Shown here: positions 1 to 7,297 of the stretch, one piece after another
How the letters are laid out: each line of letters starts with the position of its first letter
How positions within the stretch are numbered: position 1 is the first letter of the stretch
Source: Flavobacteriales bacterium
GTDB lineage: Bacteria > Bacteroidota > Bacteroidia > NS11-12g > UBA955
Length of the DNA stretch: 38,871 nt
Reading direction: 5' to 3'
Assembly (NCBI GenBank): GCA_947463095.1
Contig: CANHRE010000018.1
Span: 1-38,871, forward strand
Position numbers and translations under genes: made by a program
The notes under the pieces: model-generated
What the model was told of the DNA's origin: nothing
Seen by the model: only the letters and a program-made list of their open reading frames with translations
The model's database searches: none

Positions 1-1
1 G

Positions 2-883
2 GTCAAAACGGCAGACGAAGCTCAAGCCGGTAGGGTGAACCTGCTGGTAAGCAGCGAACAGCCCATGGACATAGAGCCGGGTAAGCCCAGTGAACAGGCC
101 GGAGCGGAAGCACTGGCTTCTTTGAACGCTTGCCTTCAGGATGCCGCAGCCGGACGCCTGGATGCCATAGTGACCGCCCCGCTCGACAAAGCTACGGTAG
201 CTGTGCATGAGCCTGGCTTCACCGGACATACCGGTTACATCGCAAACGCCTTGGGCGCAGATATGCACGCCATGATGTTGGTAAGCGATACACTGCGTGT
301 GGCACTGGCTACCGAGCATGTGCCGCTTGCAGCAGTGAGCAGCGCTTTGAACAGGGAAACTTTGCTGGCTCGTATCCGCTTAATCCATACATCCTTAAAG
401 CGTGATTTTGCCATTGGCAGGCCCAGGATAGCGGTGTTGGGACTAAATCCCCATGCCGGTGATTCCGGATTGTTGGGGAAGGAAGAGTCTGACATCATCA
501 AGCCTGTTGTAGCCGATGCGCTGGCGCAGGATATGCTGGTGTACGGACCTTATTCTGCCGATGCCTTTTTCGGCTCGGGTAATTACCACAACTTCGATGT
601 AATTCTGGCGATGTACCACGATCAGGGGTTGATTCCATTTAAAGCGGAGGCATTTTATGATGGGGTGAATTATACCGCTGGCCTGCCGGTGGTGCGCACT
701 TCACCCGATCATGGTACCGCCTATGACCTGGCCGGAAAGGGGGAAGCCTCTCCGGCATCCTTCATCCAGGCCATGCTCGATGCCATCAGCATTGTACGCA
801 ACCGTCGGCAATACGATACAGGCAAAGAGCACTTTCTTCCTTATTCCGAAATGAAAAGGGAGCGTTTCCGCATAGACTTCTAG
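2..883 (+). CDS. pdxA: 4-hydroxythreonine-4-phosphate dehydrogenase, 5' truncated by window edge
   Basis: PdxA oxidises 4-phosphohydroxy-L-threonine with NAD in the DXP-dependent pyridoxal 5'-phosphate pathway; it is a cytosolic metal-dependent homodimer. The frame is open from base 2, so the N-terminus lies outside the window; 293 codons are visible against about 330 in the family. Conserved family blocks are GHTGYIA, NPHAGDSGLLGKEE, MYHDQGLIPFKA and TSPDHGTAYDLAGKG, which carry the metal- and substrate-binding histidines. An in-frame GTG at 35 is not the real start because homology continues upstream of it (the stretch TADEAQAGRVNLL). It is followed after 56 bp by the DUF177-rpmF-plsX-fabH genes in the same direction, an order usual in Bacteroidota. 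Confidence 0.95.
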   Translation, partial: VKTADEAQAGRVNLLVSSEQPMDIEPGKPSEQAGAEALASLNACLQDAAAGRLDAIVTAPLDKATVAVHEPGFTGHTGYIANALGADMHAMMLVSDTLRVALATEHVPLAAVSSALNRETLLARIRLIHTSLKRDFAIGRPRIAVLGLNPHAGDSGLLGKEESDIIKPVVADALAQDMLVYGPYSADAFFGSGNYHNFDVILAMYHDQGLIPFKAEAFYDGVNYTAGLPVVRTSPDHGTAYDLAGKGEASPASFIQAMLDAISIVRNRRQYDTGKEHFLPYSEMKRERFRIDF

Positions 884-897
884 GGTTCAGCGTCTTA

Positions 898-930
898 TTT
901 GGGTAAATACCTCTAAATATCGTATTTTCG
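898..930 (+). promoter_or_regulatory. Putative promoter of the DUF177-rpmF-plsX-fabH operon
   Basis: A TTTG at 898-901 is followed by 21 bp and TATTTTCG at 923-930, which fits the Bacteroidota promoter pattern TTG-N17-23-TAnnTTTG with one change (C for T at position 7). The box ends 9 nt before the TTG start at 940. Motif match only. Confidence 0.5.
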
Positions 931-939
931 CGCTTCGTT

Positions 940-1506
940 TTGAAAAACGAAACCAAGTTGGAAGAATTTGAAATTGCGTTTGTCAAGTTAAAAGACGGCG
1001 TGTATCACTATTCGTATCAGCTGGATTCGACGTTCTTTCAGGAGTTTGAATATCAAACCGCAGGTGTTGCCGGTATCAGTGCCGAGTTGAAACTGGAAAA
1101 GCAGAGTCATTTGTTTCAGTTGAACTTGTCTATTGACGGTGTTATGCATGTATCATGTGATCGCTGCTTGGAACCCTTGCCCTTTCCGGTGAGGGGAACA
1201 CGGAATGTGCTGGTAAAACAGCAGGTTTTAGGTGAGCGCATACCATTTGGTTTGATAGAAGAAGATGACGACCTGATGGTTGTTGGTCACAATGAGATTT
1301 CATTCAGTGTGGCACCTCTTTTTTACGATTTGTGCATCCTCACGCTTCCCTTGGTGAAGAATTGCGATGAACTGACCGTGAAACCCTGCAATCGAACAAT
1401 GTTGGAAAAGCTGGAACTACTTTCCGGTACCTCCGGCAGCGAAAACAAAACGGAACAAGATCCCAGATGGGAAAAACTAAAGGAACTATTAAAAGAAAAA
1501 AAATAA
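940..1506 (+). CDS. DUF177 (YceD-family) protein
   Basis: 188-residue YceD/DUF177 protein, a family linked to 23S rRNA accumulation and nearly always encoded directly before rpmF, as here. It carries the family's Cys-x-x-Cys pair (SCDRCLEPL, about residues 71-79) and two further cysteines near residues 129 and 139. The start is TTG at 940: the frame has a stop at 904-906, no ATG or GTG lies between, and the first in-frame ATG is at residue 67 inside the conserved part. The stop codon at 1504-1506 abuts the rpmF ATG with no gap, suggesting translational coupling. The molecular role is not established. Confidence 0.88.
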   Translation: MKNETKLEEFEIAFVKLKDGVYHYSYQLDSTFFQEFEYQTAGVAGISAELKLEKQSHLFQLNLSIDGVMHVSCDRCLEPLPFPVRGTRNVLVKQQVLGERIPFGLIEEDDDLMVVGHNEISFSVAPLFYDLCILTLPLVKNCDELTVKPCNRTMLEKLELLSGTSGSENKTEQDPRWEKLKELLKEKK

Positions 1507-1692
1507 ATGGCACATCCGAAGCGAAAAATTTCGAAAACACGCCGCGACAAGAGACGTACGCATGACAAACTGGAATTTCGTCCCATGATTGCAGATCCGG
1601 TTACAGGCGATGTAGCCCTGTTCCACAGGGTTAATCCAATTACCGGAACCTACAGAGGGGTGAAGGTAATGAAGGGTCGCAACGAAGGTTAA
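1507..1692 (+). CDS. rpmF: 50S ribosomal protein L32
   Basis: 61-residue L32. The basic N-terminus MAHPKRKISKTRRDKRRTH is the family signature and the C-terminal part ends in the usual YRG segment (TYRGVKV). No cysteines are present, so this is the zinc-independent form; the CxxC positions of zinc-ribbon L32 are replaced (IADPVTGDVALFHR). It starts immediately after the DUF177 stop and lies 8 bp before plsX, so it is part of one operon. Confidence 0.96.
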   Translation: MAHPKRKISKTRRDKRRTHDKLEFRPMIADPVTGDVALFHRVNPITGTYRGVKVMKGRNEG

Positions 1693-1700
1693 TTCTGCCG

Positions 1701-2666
1701 ATGAGGATTGGAATTGATGCCATGGGAGGGGATTTCGCCCCTCTCGAAGCCATCAAAGGCTGCGCTGAGGCTGCACGTTTATATCCTCATCTAAGTTTGG
1801 TGTTGTTTGGTGATCAGCATCAAATAGAACCACTATGGCTCGAATACGGTGCTCATTTAACCCAGGTTTCATGGGTGCACTGCTCCGAAACCATAGGCAT
1901 GGGGGAACACGCCGTCAAGGCCATCACCGGTAAAAAAGACAGCAGCATTGTTGTGGGCTTAAGCCACTTGGCAGCAGGTCACATTGACGCCTTTATGAGT
2001 GCGGGAAATACGGGAGCTATGTATGCAGGCTCTCTGTTTGCTGTAAAGCCCATAGATGGCGTGCAGCGTCCGTGCTTAACGTCTATAGTTCCTAAAGAAT
2101 CCGGAAAACACGGAGTTTTGTTGGATGTCGGTGCTAATGCAGATTGCAAGCCGGAAATGCTGAACCAGTTCGCTATGCTTGGCTCCCTTTACAGCCAATT
2201 TGTTTACCATGTTGATGAGCCACGCGTGGCTTTGATGAGTATTGGTGAAGAAGAGGAAAAAGGCAATGCCCTGACTCTGGCTACGCATGCCTTGCTGAAA
2301 GAAAACAAATCCATTCAGTTTGTAGGGAATGTGGAAGGGCGGGATCTTTTCGGAGAGCAGGCCGATGTGATTGTTTGCGATGGTTTTACCGGCAACGTCA
2401 TAGTGAAGGTATGTGAAGGTTTTTACTATCGCCTGGCAAAACGTGGCGTTCAGGATGACTATTTGGATCAGTTCAACTTCCGGCACTATGGAGGTACTCC
2501 TGTATTGGGAGTGAACAAGCCCGTGGTGATTGGTCATGGGATTTCTAAAGGAGACAGTTTTGTGAAAATGGTACAGCTTTGTGAGGAAATGATTAAAACA
2601 GACCTCATCGGAAAAATTCGTAACTCCTTTCAACAGATAACTACAGGTACAACAGAGAATGACTAA
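1701..2666 (+). CDS. plsX: Phosphate acyltransferase PlsX
   Basis: PlsX converts acyl-ACP and phosphate to acyl-phosphate, the acyl donor for PlsY in phospholipid synthesis; it is a peripheral membrane enzyme. The 321-residue protein has the family N-terminus MRIGIDAMGGDFAP, the SAGNTGAMYAGSL segment, LLDVGANADCKPEML and the DGFTGNVIVKVCEG block. Length matches the family. Its 3' end overlaps fabH by 8 nt, as expected for coupled fatty-acid and phospholipid genes. Confidence 0.96.
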   Translation: MRIGIDAMGGDFAPLEAIKGCAEAARLYPHLSLVLFGDQHQIEPLWLEYGAHLTQVSWVHCSETIGMGEHAVKAITGKKDSSIVVGLSHLAAGHIDAFMSAGNTGAMYAGSLFAVKPIDGVQRPCLTSIVPKESGKHGVLLDVGANADCKPEMLNQFAMLGSLYSQFVYHVDEPRVALMSIGEEEEKGNALTLATHALLKENKSIQFVGNVEGRDLFGEQADVIVCDGFTGNVIVKVCEGFYYRLAKRGVQDDYLDQFNFRHYGGTPVLGVNKPVVIGHGISKGDSFVKMVQLCEEMIKTDLIGKIRNSFQQITTGTTEND

Positions 2667-3654
2667 AATCAGGGCGGCGATAACCGGAGTAGGGGGCTAC
2701 GTTCCGGATACCATACTTAGCAATAAAGATTTAGAAAGACTGGTAGATACAAATGATGAGTGGATCATTTCCAGAACTGGTATCCGCGAGCGCAGAATTC
2801 TAAAAGAACCCGGAAAAGCTACCAGCGATATGGCGGTAATGGCCGTGCGCGATTTGTTGTCCAAAAGAGGTTTAGAACCCGATGATATAGACCTTTTAAT
2901 TCTTTGCAGTGTTACGCCGGATATGATATTTCCGGCCAGTGCAAATCTGATTACGCATAAACTGGGTACCAGTAAACCATGGGGTTTCGATCTTGCAGCA
3001 GCCTGTTCCAGCTTTTTATACGGATTGCATGTTGGTGCTCAGTTCATTCAGGCCGGAACCCATAAACGTGTTGTCGTGGTGGGCTCCGATAAAATGAGTG
3101 CCATTGTTGATTATACCGACCGCAATACCTGCATCCTTTTTGGCGATGGTGCAGGTTGTGTGTTGTTAGAACCAAGCGAAGATGATTGCGGCATTATGGA
3201 TGCCATCCTTCGCAGTGACGGTGCCGGTGCTGAATTCCTTCGCCAGAAAGCCGGTGGAAGTCTGAATCCACCTTCTCATGAAACCATTGATGCCCGCGAG
3301 CATTTTGTTTATCAGGAAGGCAAAACGGTGTTCAAGTTCGCTACCACCAATATGGCTGATGTTTCCAGACGCATCATGGACAGAAACAACCTGAGCGCAG
3401 AGGATGTTCAGTGGCTGGTTCCTCATCAGGCAAACAAACGTATTATTGATTACACAGCTGAAATTATGGGTTTACCTGAAGAAAAGGTACTCATGAACAT
3501 AGAGCGCTACGGCAATACTACTTCAGCTACCCTTCCTTTGTTGCTTTGGGATTATGAAAAGCAATTGCGCAAAGGCGATAACCTCATCCTGGCTACCTTC
3601 GGCGGTGGTTTTACCTGGGGTAGCATGTATGTACGTTGGTCGTATAATTCTTGA
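2659..3654 (+). CDS. fabH: Beta-ketoacyl-ACP synthase III
   Basis: FabH starts fatty-acid synthesis by condensing an acyl-CoA with malonyl-ACP. The 331-residue protein has the full catalytic triad: Cys116 in AAACSSF, His256 in PHQANKRI and Asn286 in RYGNTTSA. The C-terminal GGGFTWGSMYVRW is typical. The ATG overlaps the plsX end by 8 nt (reading ATGACTAA). In many Bacteroidota accB and accC follow; here the next gene is convergent, so the cluster stops at fabH. The 24-bp gap to the convergent neighbour shows no obvious hairpin. Confidence 0.96.
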   Translation: MTKIRAAITGVGGYVPDTILSNKDLERLVDTNDEWIISRTGIRERRILKEPGKATSDMAVMAVRDLLSKRGLEPDDIDLLILCSVTPDMIFPASANLITHKLGTSKPWGFDLAAACSSFLYGLHVGAQFIQAGTHKRVVVVGSDKMSAIVDYTDRNTCILFGDGAGCVLLEPSEDDCGIMDAILRSDGAGAEFLRQKAGGSLNPPSHETIDAREHFVYQEGKTVFKFATTNMADVSRRIMDRNNLSAEDVQWLVPHQANKRIIDYTAEIMGLPEEKVLMNIERYGNTTSATLPLLLWDYEKQLRKGDNLILATFGGGFTWGSMYVRWSYNS

Positions 3655-3678
3655 ATCAACAAAGTTCCTGATTTTGTT

Positions 3679-5103
3679 TTAACGGCCCCAGTCCTTCGTT
3701 TCCTGGAGTTTCTGTTGCATGAATGGAAGTTCAGGGTCCTGGATGCGTTTTATACTCCGTTTATCTTTATTCCAAAGAATATTGACGCCAAATTTTAGGC
3801 TTAGGCTTCTGCTTTGGTCGGCAGCTACCAAACCGTATGCATGTTCTGATGATGCGTAAAAGAGAAGCCTGCCGGCATTGATGGAAATACCAAGGCCGGG
3901 ATTAAGCCATATATTATTGAACGCGGTATTATGAGCCATGATGGATAACCAGTAAACCGGTTGCCAATTGATGCCAGCGTGCAGCGCCGGATGAATGGTG
4001 CCGTTGAAGAAGTCGCCATAAATCAGCGTTTGTATGCTGATGTTCGAATTAATGACGTACTGCATACCACAGAGAAACTGTGTGCCGATGGCTTTGCTGA
4101 AACTGCCTCTGATGGTATCTAAGCCCAAGCTCTGGTTGATGCTGTCCTTCAACTTACGGATGTAATGATCCAGTTGCTTATCGTCTGTTTGTATGGGTAG
4201 GCCTTCATACCTGAATGACGCACTGGGATTGTTGCTTCGCAGGTTAACTGCATTGGTTTTCCAATTTATGAATCCAAAATCCAGCAATGCTGCCGAGAGT
4301 GTTAAACGTGGATGCTCCTGCCACAGAATGCCCACATCTGCAGCCAAACCGGGGTTGTTGGAATTCCGGAAGAAATTTATGGGCCTAACGTTATTATTTC
4401 TGTTGATGATGGAATAACCGGTACTTGCCGCGTGTATATTAAGGTTAGCGGTTGCCGTCCATTCAAATTGATTTGCATCGGTATTAAGGTTCAGTTTCAT
4501 CCTTGAAGCATCTAAAAGTGTAAATCCCTTTAAGAATTTAATCCTTCCGCCAATAATAAAATGTTCCTTGATTTCCCTGGAATATGCAATGCCGTATTCT
4601 CTGTAGTGAATCGCGTTTAGGGAGAATTTCAAGTTAAAGGTGTTGCCCAAATTCACTCCTCCATTTCCGTCAACAAGCAGCCTGAACAAGTCTTTAGGAT
4701 ATTTGAACCGCAGCGAGGCGTGGTCAGTAACATGAAAAGACCACTGGCTTGTAGCGTATCTGAAAGCTGCAAATAACCATTGTTGCTCGGCCTTCACGCT
4801 GAGGTAGTTTCGGTTGCCGAACAACTGCACCACCTTGTTCAGGTTGAGGGTAGAAGAATCACCAGAAGTTTCTGCACACTTCAGCAGCTGCTTCAGGGTG
4901 AAGCTGCTGTTATAGTATTGAAATCCTATTCCGCTGAGTCCGGGAAACCCAATGGCAGCAGAAGCACCGATGCGAAATGCAGGATTCAACAGGGTTTGTT
5001 GCGGAATTTGCGATGCATGGTATATACCAAAGGCAGGTTGAGCCTTTACATCAGCCATAAATTTAAAGAAGCAGCACATAAACACTACCCTGCGAAGCAT
5101 CAT
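3679..5103 (-). CDS. DUF5723-like outer-membrane barrel protein
   Basis: 474-residue protein starting MMLRRVVFMCCFFKFMADVKAQ, which reads as a signal peptide cleaved after the Ala-Gln region. The mature start contains LLNPAFRIG, typical of Bacteroidota barrel proteins annotated DUF5723, followed by alternating hydrophobic/polar strands to the end. This points to a transmembrane beta-barrel in the outer membrane with unknown cargo or partner. It lies 6 bp downstream of a lipoprotein gene in the same direction, so the two are almost certainly co-transcribed and may form a barrel-lipoprotein pair. It converges with fabH. Family assignment is by pattern recognition and should be checked with a profile search. 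Confidence 0.7.
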   Translation of the reverse strand: MMLRRVVFMCCFFKFMADVKAQPAFGIYHASQIPQQTLLNPAFRIGASAAIGFPGLSGIGFQYYNSSFTLKQLLKCAETSGDSSTLNLNKVVQLFGNRNYLSVKAEQQWLFAAFRYATSQWSFHVTDHASLRFKYPKDLFRLLVDGNGGVNLGNTFNLKFSLNAIHYREYGIAYSREIKEHFIIGGRIKFLKGFTLLDASRMKLNLNTDANQFEWTATANLNIHAASTGYSIINRNNNVRPINFFRNSNNPGLAADVGILWQEHPRLTLSAALLDFGFINWKTNAVNLRSNNPSASFRYEGLPIQTDDKQLDHYIRKLKDSINQSLGLDTIRGSFSKAIGTQFLCGMQYVINSNISIQTLIYGDFFNGTIHPALHAGINWQPVYWLSIMAHNTAFNNIWLNPGLGISINAGRLLFYASSEHAYGLVAADQSRSLSLKFGVNILWNKDKRSIKRIQDPELPFMQQKLQETKDWGR

Positions 5104-5109
5104 CTTAGT

Positions 5110-6729
5110 TCAGAACTTTCTATAGATGTTCAGGCTGGTGTGTATTCCAAATTTTACATCAAGGCCTTGGCCTTGCCTTACTTTACAAATGCCAATGGGC
5201 TTACCTTGAAATTGGGCTGTTTTGGCCTTCATTTCAACATAAACTCTACGGGCGTTTATTACATTTTGAATTTTAGCTCTTTCCAGTTTAATGTCTATGC
5301 GTTCCTCAGTGGCCGTTTTTGCATTTCCTAAACTGTCTGATACAGCAGATGGAAACAACTCTTTATATGGGTTAATTAAAGAATCGAGTATGTTGTTTTG
5401 TTCATCCAGAAAATAAGCCTGCAGGCCCAAGGAAAGCGGTAGTTCATTCCTTACATCAAACCGGAATATTACCCAATCCAAGTTTGTGGCTTCATTTTTC
5501 CAGGTTTCCTGTAAATCTGCCGATGCCGAATAGGTGATACCTTCGGTTTCCAGGTAAAGTGGTAATTCAAGCGATATGGTGAAACTGCAACTACTTTCGG
5601 CCCAGATGGTTTGTTTGATGCTCCCCGAACCCGAGTGGGTATTCAATGTTGCGTTCCAGAACAAATAGTGTGGTTGCGCTTCAACCAGGCTTGCCACATT
5701 AGAATTCAGGCTGCTAAGGTACACCGAATCACTGCCGGTGATAGGATTTCCACGATCCATCACTGCAGCCGGAGCTGTATATGAATTTTGATTGCCATTG
5801 ATGCGCGTTCGTGTGCCGTCACCGTAGATAAAGCCCAGGCTGTTCAGGTTTAATTGAATGGGAATTCCATAGGTGTTTTTCCATTTTATTTTTAACCGGG
5901 CATCTTTAATTTTAGTTTTATTGGCAATGAAGTCAGCCGATAAGGCACCTAAGCGTACATCGTTAGTTTTAGCCAGGATGTCTCTATCGCTAAAAATACC
6001 ATGGGCGCGGTTCCAGCTGAATTCATTGGCAGTAAAAGTACAGGTTAACAAATCACTGCTGTTGATACGTCCACCAGCTGTATTGGTAAATATGGCACGG
6101 ATGCGCACCCTTAGCTGATTATTCCCTTTAGGACCTCTGCTCAGGTCGGCCATGACGCCGTTCAAGTCAAGGTCTACAGATCCTTGTGCAATTTGTCCGT
6201 TCCAGGGTAATTGTATTGACTTCGATACTGATGACTGTGGTTTACCACCCAGCAGAATCACGGTTAAACTCAGGCTGTGGTTGATGGCGTTTTCTACTTG
6301 CACTTGTAGTTTGCCCGATTTAAACAGGATTGAATCTACCGAAGAACCGTTTTGCGGCCATTCGATGATTTGGTCGCGCTCCATCACCACAGAACCGCCT
6401 TCAAGTAAATTTTGCTCAGAAGCATCCAGCGCATATTTAAAACTGGCATTCACCGACGGGGGCTTTAATAAATCCTGTCCTTTTAGTGAAACTCCAGTAT
6501 TGCGGTATTCGATATACACCTGACCATCGGCATAGGCGCCTACGCTGCTCACCTCATCTGAAAACCTGAAAGCATCTTCTGGTGAGAATTTAGCGTCAAT
6601 AAGTGGCAGGGCATAGGTGCCATTCCAAGTTACTCCATTCAAGGTTTTTAACTTCTGCACTGAATCCTTCATGCAGGCAGACAAGAACAGCCCGATATGG
6701 AACAATATGAAGACTTTTAACAACCTCAA
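5110..6729 (-). CDS. Hypothetical outer-membrane lipoprotein
   Basis: 539 residues with a lipoprotein signal: a short basic N-terminus, a hydrophobic stretch and the lipobox LSAC at residues 16-19, followed by MKDS. The body is rich in beta-strand-like segments and lacks any motif I can assign. A C-terminal segment (LPLSLGLQAYFLDEQNNILD) is of a kind recurring in Bacteroidota surface lipoproteins. The start is TTG at 6729, the only start giving a complete signal peptide; a second TTG is at 6723. The gene precedes the DUF5723 barrel by 6 bp. Function unknown; the pairing suggests a surface complex. Confidence 0.72.
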   Translation of the reverse strand: MRLLKVFILFHIGLFLSACMKDSVQKLKTLNGVTWNGTYALPLIDAKFSPEDAFRFSDEVSSVGAYADGQVYIEYRNTGVSLKGQDLLKPPSVNASFKYALDASEQNLLEGGSVVMERDQIIEWPQNGSSVDSILFKSGKLQVQVENAINHSLSLTVILLGGKPQSSVSKSIQLPWNGQIAQGSVDLDLNGVMADLSRGPKGNNQLRVRIRAIFTNTAGGRINSSDLLTCTFTANEFSWNRAHGIFSDRDILAKTNDVRLGALSADFIANKTKIKDARLKIKWKNTYGIPIQLNLNSLGFIYGDGTRTRINGNQNSYTAPAAVMDRGNPITGSDSVYLSSLNSNVASLVEAQPHYLFWNATLNTHSGSGSIKQTIWAESSCSFTISLELPLYLETEGITYSASADLQETWKNEATNLDWVIFRFDVRNELPLSLGLQAYFLDEQNNILDSLINPYKELFPSAVSDSLGNAKTATEERIDIKLERAKIQNVINARRVYVEMKAKTAQFQGKPIGICKVRQGQGLDVKFGIHTSLNIYRKF

Positions 6730-6798
6730 AACGCACAGTAAATGGCAAATAAAAGCAACAAAAAGCGCTTATCTATGAAATTCGCCTGTGAAATGCGA

Positions 6799-7218
6799 TT
6801 AATGTAGGCTGTTGTTGCCGAGCAACAGGATGTAAGCAAGCATACCCAGAACGCCAATATGACGCAACAGGCTTACCAGGAAATAGATTCGGATATAATT
6901 TGCGGGATAGTTGTGTTGCCTCAATTTTCGCGCACTCAGAAGCAGAATTCCCAGCAAACAGATGAAGAGCGCCAGGAAATAAATGATGGATATGGTTTGT
7001 TCCATCTTTTGGTTTCGTTCAATGAGGTAGAGGTAAGCAATGATGATGAAGCTTAACAAGAGCAGCGTATAAATCCTCATGCTGCCGAATATCTTGAACA
7101 ATTGCGCCTTCTGTTGGTCGCTAAGCAGCGCCGTAGCATTGCGCATCTTGATAGCCGAGAAGATGTTTATTCCCAGGAAAAGGATGATGATGATCCAAAG
7201 CCAGTTATCAAATAACAT
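6799..7218 (-). CDS. Hypothetical integral membrane protein
   Basis: 139 residues with four predicted hydrophobic segments (about residues 5-20, 50-68, 76-96 and 110-135), small basic loops (ARKLRQHNY) and no recognised domain. It has its own promoter (see 7223-7254) directly after the terminator of the efflux operon, so it is a separate transcription unit. The start ATG at 7218 is supported by the promoter box ending 4 nt upstream. Function unknown. Confidence 0.65.
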   Translation of the reverse strand: MLFDNWLWIIIILFLGINIFSAIKMRNATALLSDQQKAQLFKIFGSMRIYTLLLLSFIIIAYLYLIERNQKMEQTISIIYFLALFICLLGILLLSARKLRQHNYPANYIRIYFLVSLLRHIGVLGMLAYILLLGNNSLH

Positions 7219-7222
7219 GGTT

Positions 7223-7254
7223 CAAATTAACGAAGGCAAATTCGTTAAACAAAA
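7223..7254 (-). promoter_or_regulatory. Putative promoter of the small membrane protein gene
   Basis: On the minus strand TTTTG (7254-7250), 19 bp, then TTAATTTG (7230-7223) fits TTG-N17-23-TAnnTTTG with one mismatch. The box ends 4 nt before the ATG at 7218. The -33 element coincides with the T-rich tail of the efflux operon terminator. Confidence 0.5.
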
Positions 7255-7277
7255 GAGGGGCCAACGGGCCCCTCTTT
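7252..7277 (-). terminator. Rho-independent terminator of the efflux operon
   Basis: A perfect 11-bp inverted repeat (arms 7252-7262 and 7267-7277, core GAGGGGCC) with a 4-nt loop lies 20 bp after the RND pump stop. On the minus strand it is followed by a T-rich tail (TGTTT). Confidence 0.85.
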
Positions 7278-7297
7278 ATCACAAAGTTGATGAACCA

